From Juglans regia (lineage: Eukaryota > Streptophyta > Magnoliopsida > Fagales > Juglandaceae): a stretch of DNA of 64,000 nucleotides. The translations under genes were made by a program, and so were the position numbers. The DNA is taken from the NCBI RefSeq assembly GCF_001411555.2, contig NC_049905.1, positions 22,062,097-22,126,096 on the forward strand. The letters are read 5' to 3'. Below, piece by piece: positions 58,788 to 64,000 of this stretch; positions within the stretch are counted from its first letter, which is position 1, and each line of letters opens with the position of its first letter. The notes under the pieces are model-generated. The model did not search any database and was not told where the DNA came from. It saw only the letters and a list, made by a program, of their open reading frames with translations.

Positions 58788-59996
58788 ATGGCTCCAACAA
58801 TTGCTACACCAATCACCGATTCCGCAGATATCGCAAACTTTGTTATAAGCAAAGGAAATGGAGTGAAGGGTCTCTCTGAAATGGGACTCGAATGCCTTCC
58901 CCAACGATTTATCCAACCCCTAGAAGAAAGGATCAGTTTCAGCAACATCATGCCTCAAGAGTCCATACCCATCATTGACATGTCAAACTGGAACGACCCA
59001 AAAGTTGCAGAATCAATCTGTGATGCAGCAGAGACATGGGGTTTCTTTCAGATTATTAACCATGGGGTGTCCATTGAAGCGCTTGAGAATGTGAAGGATG
59101 CAACCCATTTGTTCTTTGGGTTGCCAGCTGAGGACAAGAAGAAGTTCCTAAAAGAGAATTCACCTTCAAGAAATGTGCGGTTTGGAACCAGCTTTTCTCC
59201 TAAAGCAGAGAAGGCTCTTGAATGGAAGGATTATCTCAGCCTCTTCTATGTTTCTGAGGATGAGGCCTCTGCATCATGGCCTTCCGTCTGCAAGTAACAT
59301 AGCCACATAACAAATAAATAACACTTCTACGCATTTACATTTACACACATGACTAATATCTATCTTAATCTGATGGATGAATAAATGTAAATAGTTGCTG
59401 CGGACTAATTGTTTGGACCTTTCAGGGATCAAGTGCTGGAATACATGAAGAGCTCTGAAGTTGTTATCAAACGGCTATTAGAGGTGCTAATGAAGAGACT
59501 AAATGTGAACGAAATCGATGAGATGAAAGAATCACTGTTGATGGGTTCAAAGAGAATCAACCTTAACTACTATCCCATTTGTCCTAATCCCGAGCTCACA
59601 GTGGGAGTAGGCCGTCATTCCGATGTCTCAACCCTCACTATCTTGCTTCAAGATGAGATTGGTGGACTTTATGTGCGAGGAAAAAATGATAGCTGGATCC
59701 ATGTTCCACCTATAAGTGGCTCGCTCGTTATCAATGTTGGTGATGCACTTCAAATAATGAGTAATGGACGATACAAGAGCATTGAGCACCGTGTGCTTGC
59801 CAATGGAAGCCAGAACAGGATTTCGGTTCCCATCTTTGTGAATCCAAAGCCATACGAGATAATTGGTCCTTTCCCAGAAATGCTCACCGGAGGGGAGAAA
59901 GCAGCATATAGGCAAGTTCTGTATTCGGATTATGTGAAGCATTTTTTCGGGAAGGCTCATGATGGGAAGAACACGGTTGAGTTTGCAAAAATATGA
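58788..59996 (+). CDS. 2-oxoglutarate/Fe(II) dioxygenase, feruloyl-CoA 6'-hydroxylase type
   Basis: A 358-aa enzyme of the plant DOXC class, closest to feruloyl-CoA ortho (6')-hydroxylases, which hydroxylate feruloyl-CoA to start scopoletin/coumarin synthesis in the cytosol. Exon 1 is 58788-59293 (donor GTAACA), exon 2 is 59426-59996 (acceptor TTTCAG); the junction restores a Lys codon in frame. The DIOX_N domain ([10 protein letters not shown]...[11 protein letters not shown]) precedes the jelly-roll core. Iron ligands are H233, D235 (GRHSDVS) and H290 (IEHRV); the 2-oxoglutarate pair is R300 and S302 (RISVP). The N-terminal [21 protein letters not shown] and [20 protein letters not shown] blocks are characteristic. 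The length matches the family. Exact substrate preference (feruloyl- or p-coumaroyl-CoA) cannot be told from sequence alone. Confidence 0.92.
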
Positions 59997-60000
59997 TTTT

Positions 60001-60203
60001 TTATGGGGTCTTGTGCGTTGTTCTATTGTCATCGAGATCATTGGTATGAAATAAGACTCGTGCTTTAAGGACTAGGAATCCTTTCTAGATGGTAGATTGT
60101 ATTTTATGGGGTGTTGTGCGTTGTTCTATTGTCATCGAGATCATTGGTATGAAATAAGACTCGTGCTTCAAGGACTAAGAATCCTTTCAAGATGGTAGAT
60201 TGT
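60001..60203 (+). repeat. Two-copy tandem duplication in the dioxygenase 3' region, period 103 bp
   Basis: TTATGGGGTCTTGTGCGTTG at 60001 recurs at 60104 as TTATGGGGTGTTGTGCGTTG, and GGTAGATTGTA at 60091 recurs at 60194. The copies differ at a handful of bases. It probably duplicates part of the 3' untranslated region, including its end signals. Confidence 0.88.
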
Positions 60204-60379
60204 ACAAAATGGGGTTTCACGTTTTGTTTTTTTTTTTTTTTTTGAACAAACGTTTGTTTGTGTGAGCGTGTAATGAATGTGTTATGGGATAAAAAAAAAG
60301 GCACTTAGGAGTCCGGGTTTATCCAATCAAGATGCTGTTCTCCCAACTTCGAAAGTACTCTTGTATTAGATCATGACTA

Positions 60380-60960
60380 GCACAACCAAAACAATGACCA
60401 GCAATTTAAGAACGGCGGAAACCATGGCTGAAGTAAGGGCGGCTTTTCTAGATGACCTGAGAGTATGCTCAAAGCTTCAGATGGTAAACATTGAAGTTGG
60501 AACTGATTCTCAAGTACTTATGGCCAACTGGTGGCAAGGAGCGGGTGACGTTCCATTACTCAGTATGCTGTAGCCTGTAAGGGAAGTTTGAGAAAGAATA
60601 ATGTGTCTAGCTAAGGATCTGAACATAGCAATAAGGCATATCTATAGAGAAATAAACCAAGCTAAGGATTTTCTTGCAAAACGAAGGGTCTTTACAGAAT
60701 TTACGTCAGCTCCAAAAGATATCACAGGGCTTCTGAAAATTGATAGAATAGGGTTGCCTATATTACGAAGAAAGAGAGTTTTTTTTAGTGTAAAGATATA
60801 GTTTTTGGCTTTTTTTAGCTCGTTTTTACATATTTTTGTTTTTGGACTTTTACATCTAAGGTGTCAGGATGTAATCCTGGTTTCCTTCGCTTTGTGGCGA
60901 AGGAGATCATGCCATTATTGGCCATGATACGCAGGCCGGCCATTGTCAAACAGTGAGATT
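60380..60960 (+). pseudogene. LINE 3' remnant with RNase H-like domain
   Basis: Two open pieces (60373-60573 and 60601-60801), split by a stop, code an RVT_3-type RNase H: AETMAEVRAAFLDDL (catalytic Glu helix), VEVGTDSQVLMANWW-like block (IEVGTDSQVL) and AIRHIYREINQAKDFLAKR. Then follows a T-rich segment and the CATCTAAGGTGTCAGGATG tail found at the 3' ends of plant LINEs. Upstream domains are absent, so the copy is 5'-truncated. Confidence 0.7.
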
Positions 60961-62837
60961 CATTGTGTTAAAATTCATTCCAGTTGGGTGTCCTGGTGCT
61001 GGTGGTGGGAAGAAGGCATGATCTCCTTCCCTAACACGGAAGCGTTAATGCATGGGGATATGCGCACAGCAATGTATGAATGCCTCTTCTTTTCTCTTAG
61101 CTATTCTTGACGAAATAAAGATCACTCCTACAAACAATAATAGCTGTCCCCATTATGGGAACCAAGGTGGGCTGATGGGAACCAAGGTGGAAATAAGAGG
61201 AGTAAAACTCAATTTACAATGAATAAATTCATCAAATTTCATAAACCGATTAAAATGAGGTTACAAAGAGTATTTAAACCAAGAACTAATTAAAACCCTA
61301 GCCAAAATAATGCCCCATCTTTCAAAAATACTCCTGAGTGAACAGTACCGCGGCTACAGTACAGCGCTACAGTAACTCGACTACAGTAACCCTAACCCTA
61401 ATTCAATAAAATAATAATTTTTCCAACATGCTATTGCATATGCCCACTTAAGTACTTCCCATAATAAACCTAATTATTTTAAGTTAATAAAATAGGTCTT
61501 TTAAATGAATTAAATAAGTTGAAAGTCTTCAAGTGCTCAAATCATTTAAGTCATGTTGTTTCCCTTTCCATAACTTATCAAATTAATCAAAACTGAATCT
61601 TCATCCTTTAAGCCCTTGAACTTGTATTTGGCCCATCTGGAACTTGCAACATATCTTTAAGACTAGGCCCACCTTGGTTCCAAGTTTATCTCATCTTATT
61701 ATAAATTGAATTTTTGAACTTATCAAAGGTAAATCATAACTTTTGTGGCGTTCCTCTTTTATAATCTGGATTCTTGAGATGGGTTATTCAACGGGTCTAG
61801 ATTTTAATATAATCTAGGTTCTTGAAACAAATTCTCATCGGATTTAGGTTCTCCATCCATTGACTTGATTTTTGACTTTCTTGGAGAGTTTTCAAATTGA
61901 TTGTGGATTCAAGAAATTTTATTCCCGCATGTTCATATCATCCCATCATCTTAGCACCATCACAAGTGTCCGCAAAGATACGATTAGGGTAGGGTATGTT
62001 TGGTTTAATAAAATCTCTCAAAAAGTTTTATATTATTTTTTAAAATCAAACCAATTAACATCAGTGTGTCGGCATAACTACAATCAATAATGTCATTCCT
62101 CATATTTCATACAATACTAGTCGCTGACTTGTGGAATGTACAAAAGCAGTTGAAGTTTTTTAAAGAATAATGTGTATTGTTCAGTAGTGAAATTAAAGTC
62201 ATTCAATTAATATTAGTATATGTGCCAAATGAGTAAAGTTCATTAGATGGCGATGTAAAAGACAATCCAGCTAATTAGAAATCAGTCTTGCAAATGATGA
62301 AACCTTGAATATCTAATGAAATAGGGTGCTAACAATAGCAGGTCTTTAGAGGTAATAAATGAGTTGGTGAGAGCACTAGCAAGAACTAAGCTTCAACCAA
62401 GAGATTGTGATTTAAGAATGAATAAAGGGCAATCCTTTCATTTCAAAATAGTTAGATTGTACTCATTTAACTGTATTTTACCTTTTAAAAAATTAACTTT
62501 TTTGCATTTAATGGTAAAATAAAGATATTTAGATTCAAGTTTTTTCATTTGTCAAAAGGCCATTGCAACTTGGAAGCCTCCTACACCTCACAATCTGCAA
62601 CTCCATGACAGTTGCATTATTGTATCATCACGGTTGAAGGGGTAAGAGCCTCAAAACTAATGCACTTCTATCCATTAATGTCATAAAAAACAGCAACCAA
62701 GGATTTCCAACTATAGTTTTCATATTTCTAAACCATTTCTTCTTATTCTATTCGTGCAATTTGCATTCAAGCCTCTCAAAATGCTCACATGAACAGATTC
62801 TTGAGATCTGATGCATCGACGATTGATGATGTTGCTG
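60961..62837. other. Intergenic; inverted repeat of unknown type
   Basis: GGGAACCAAGGTGGGCT at about 61157 (with a second GGGAACCAAGGTGG right after) is inverted at about 61664-61680 (GGCCCACCTTGGTTCC), bounding some 520 bp. Inside is a CTACAGTA-rich patch at 61350-61395. No gene is seen here or up to the acyl-activating enzyme. Confidence 0.4.
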
Positions 62838-63709
62838 CTAAATTCTACTCCGAACTGAAACCTCGTGCTTCATTTGGTCCCTCAGCACCCTTCTCAGTAA
62901 CTTATTAGAAGCTGTTCTGGGAAACTCCGGAAGAATCTTAACATAATTCACCTGTTAATTGGTTAAAGAGTGGAGAAATGTAGATCAATAACTCAAAATA
63001 ACATGTGCTCATTGGTGAGGACCATCATGGAATTGAAATCTGTCTCATCCCATCTACATTATGATTTGAAATAAGCTTCTGACACTTTTGGCAACATCAT
63101 TGGATTTTCAATGAACACTACTTGGACACAGAAGTTCAAAGATGACTCTTGAATCTCAAGTATGAATTGTACCTACAGGAATTATCAAATGACGGTAAGA
63201 CTGATAAGGGAAAAGAATAAGCTTAAGAGTCAAACCTTGAACAAAGGATTGAGGTTGCTCTGAATAGCCCTTGAGAATATAGTCTTCAACTTGTCAGGTT
63301 CAGCATTAAACCCTTTCTTTAATACTACAAATACAACCAGCTGTTCTGGACCACCATTTACTGGTGCAACACTGATTGCAGCAGTCTCTGAGATTCTTTC
63401 ATCAGCACGATCACATACTCGCTCAATTTCAATGGAGCTGGTCTGCATACCAAGAAATATTCAGTGCCCAGCATTTAAAAATTAGCCCAAGCATTCTGAC
63501 TAAAGAATGTGATTATTCAGTTGAAGACGGTAATTGAACTATGATAGCATGTAGCAGGGTCATTGTTGAGCCATCAAATTAAAGAATGAGAGGATTTGAA
63601 ATTGCCTTACCTTAATTCCTCCAAGGTTCATGGTGTCATCAGCCCTACCCTGTACAATTAAATAGCCTCCAACAGTTCTCTTAATGATGTCTCCATGTCT
63701 CCTTAGGTG
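62838..63709 (-). CDS. Acyl-activating enzyme (AAE17/18 type), last three exons, partial
   Basis: C-terminal part of an ANL-superfamily acyl-CoA synthetase, probably the peroxisomal AAE17/AAE18 type, which activates carboxylic acids with ATP and CoA. Exons on the minus strand: 63709-63611, 63442-63236, 62951-62838, all in phase 0 with good GT-AG borders. The first reads [20 protein letters not shown], then [13 protein letters not shown], the A8-type hinge with its conserved Gly and Asp residues. The second is [11 protein letters not shown]...NPLFK and the third [20 protein letters not shown], whose Lys after Asn is the catalytic A10 lysine. It ends RSRI, a plausible non-canonical peroxisomal signal. 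Upstream exons lie beyond the window's right edge; 63710-64000 is intron. Confidence 0.85.
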
Positions 63710-64000
63710 CTGCCAACACATTTATCGATATAAGATAGGATAGAAGGCCTTCTTCATGCAAATACTCCAAAAGGTCATTGTTAACGGTACAACTGGAGCC
63801 ATTTGGTATCATTATAAAGTGAAAGAACTTCTCCCTTCAAAGCAACGTTGGATTCCATTCACTACCTATATTCACTCAATATGGGGTATCACAATCTCCC
63901 CCCTTTAAATTCTCAACTTCCTCACCAGGCCATTCCATCATAGGTGGCACAGTTCAAAACCCACATTTATGATTGAGATTGGCTCTAATATCATTTGTAA

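Overview
This is a window of plant nuclear DNA, most likely from a woody core eudicot. Genes are split by GT-AG introns, proteins are plant-specific (phytoene synthase, polyamine transporters, feruloyl-CoA 6'-hydroxylase type dioxygenase, GPI-anchored lipid transfer protein), and the space between genes is AT-rich and full of LINE, Copia, SINE and MITE sequence. The recurring short elements ending in GGCCTCGTTTGGTT-like inverted repeats with ATGAGATGAG cores look like those I associate with Fagales (walnut/oak relatives); that placement is an inference.

Layout. 1-3060: a nearly intact L1-type LINE on the minus strand, cut by the window edge. 4406-8996: a very young, full-length Ty1/Copia element (intact 1365-aa gag-pol, LTRs identical apart from one 13-bp duplication), sitting 290 bp upstream of a three-exon GPI-anchored lipid transfer protein gene (9287-10059). 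12304-17189: an F-box/kelch gene of the At1g55270 type, full length but carrying two in-frame stop codons. 17570-27450: gene-poor repeat sequence including a decayed LINE (19600-24030) into which a 390-bp element has inserted. 27906-37854: an intact 11-exon gene for the catalytic subunit of protein phosphatase 2A, whose introns hold a truncated LINE, a SINE, MITEs and several minute retroposed tails. 39127-41309: a six-exon phytoene synthase on the minus strand. 42608 and 45365: two identical tRNA-Gly(UCC) genes. 46660-47500: an hAT-like element inserted into another MITE. 48907-50322 and 51782-53200: a tandem pair of intronless PUT-type polyamine transporters. 55437-56010: a long inverted repeat. 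58788-59996: a two-exon 2-oxoglutarate/Fe(II) dioxygenase of the feruloyl-CoA 6'-hydroxylase group. 60380-60960: a LINE RNase H remnant. 62838-63709: the last three exons of a peroxisomal acyl-activating enzyme (AAE17/18 type) that runs off the right edge.

The genes do not form one pathway. PP2A is a general signalling phosphatase; phytoene synthase opens carotenoid synthesis; the PUT pair imports polyamines; the dioxygenase makes coumarin precursors; the LTP works in surface lipid transport. I found no undescribed multi-gene system. The most interesting signals are: (1) a set of minute 15-88 nt insertions flanked by 14-18 bp target-site duplications, several ending in the same TTTTACTTATCAAAA-like tail, which look like extreme 5'-truncated LINE copies; (2) the very recent Copia insertion, with non-canonical LTR ends, next to the LTP promoter; (3) the F-box/kelch gene with two nonsense codons; (4) a phytoene synthase with an Arg-to-Cys change in a strongly conserved block and a weak first splice donor.
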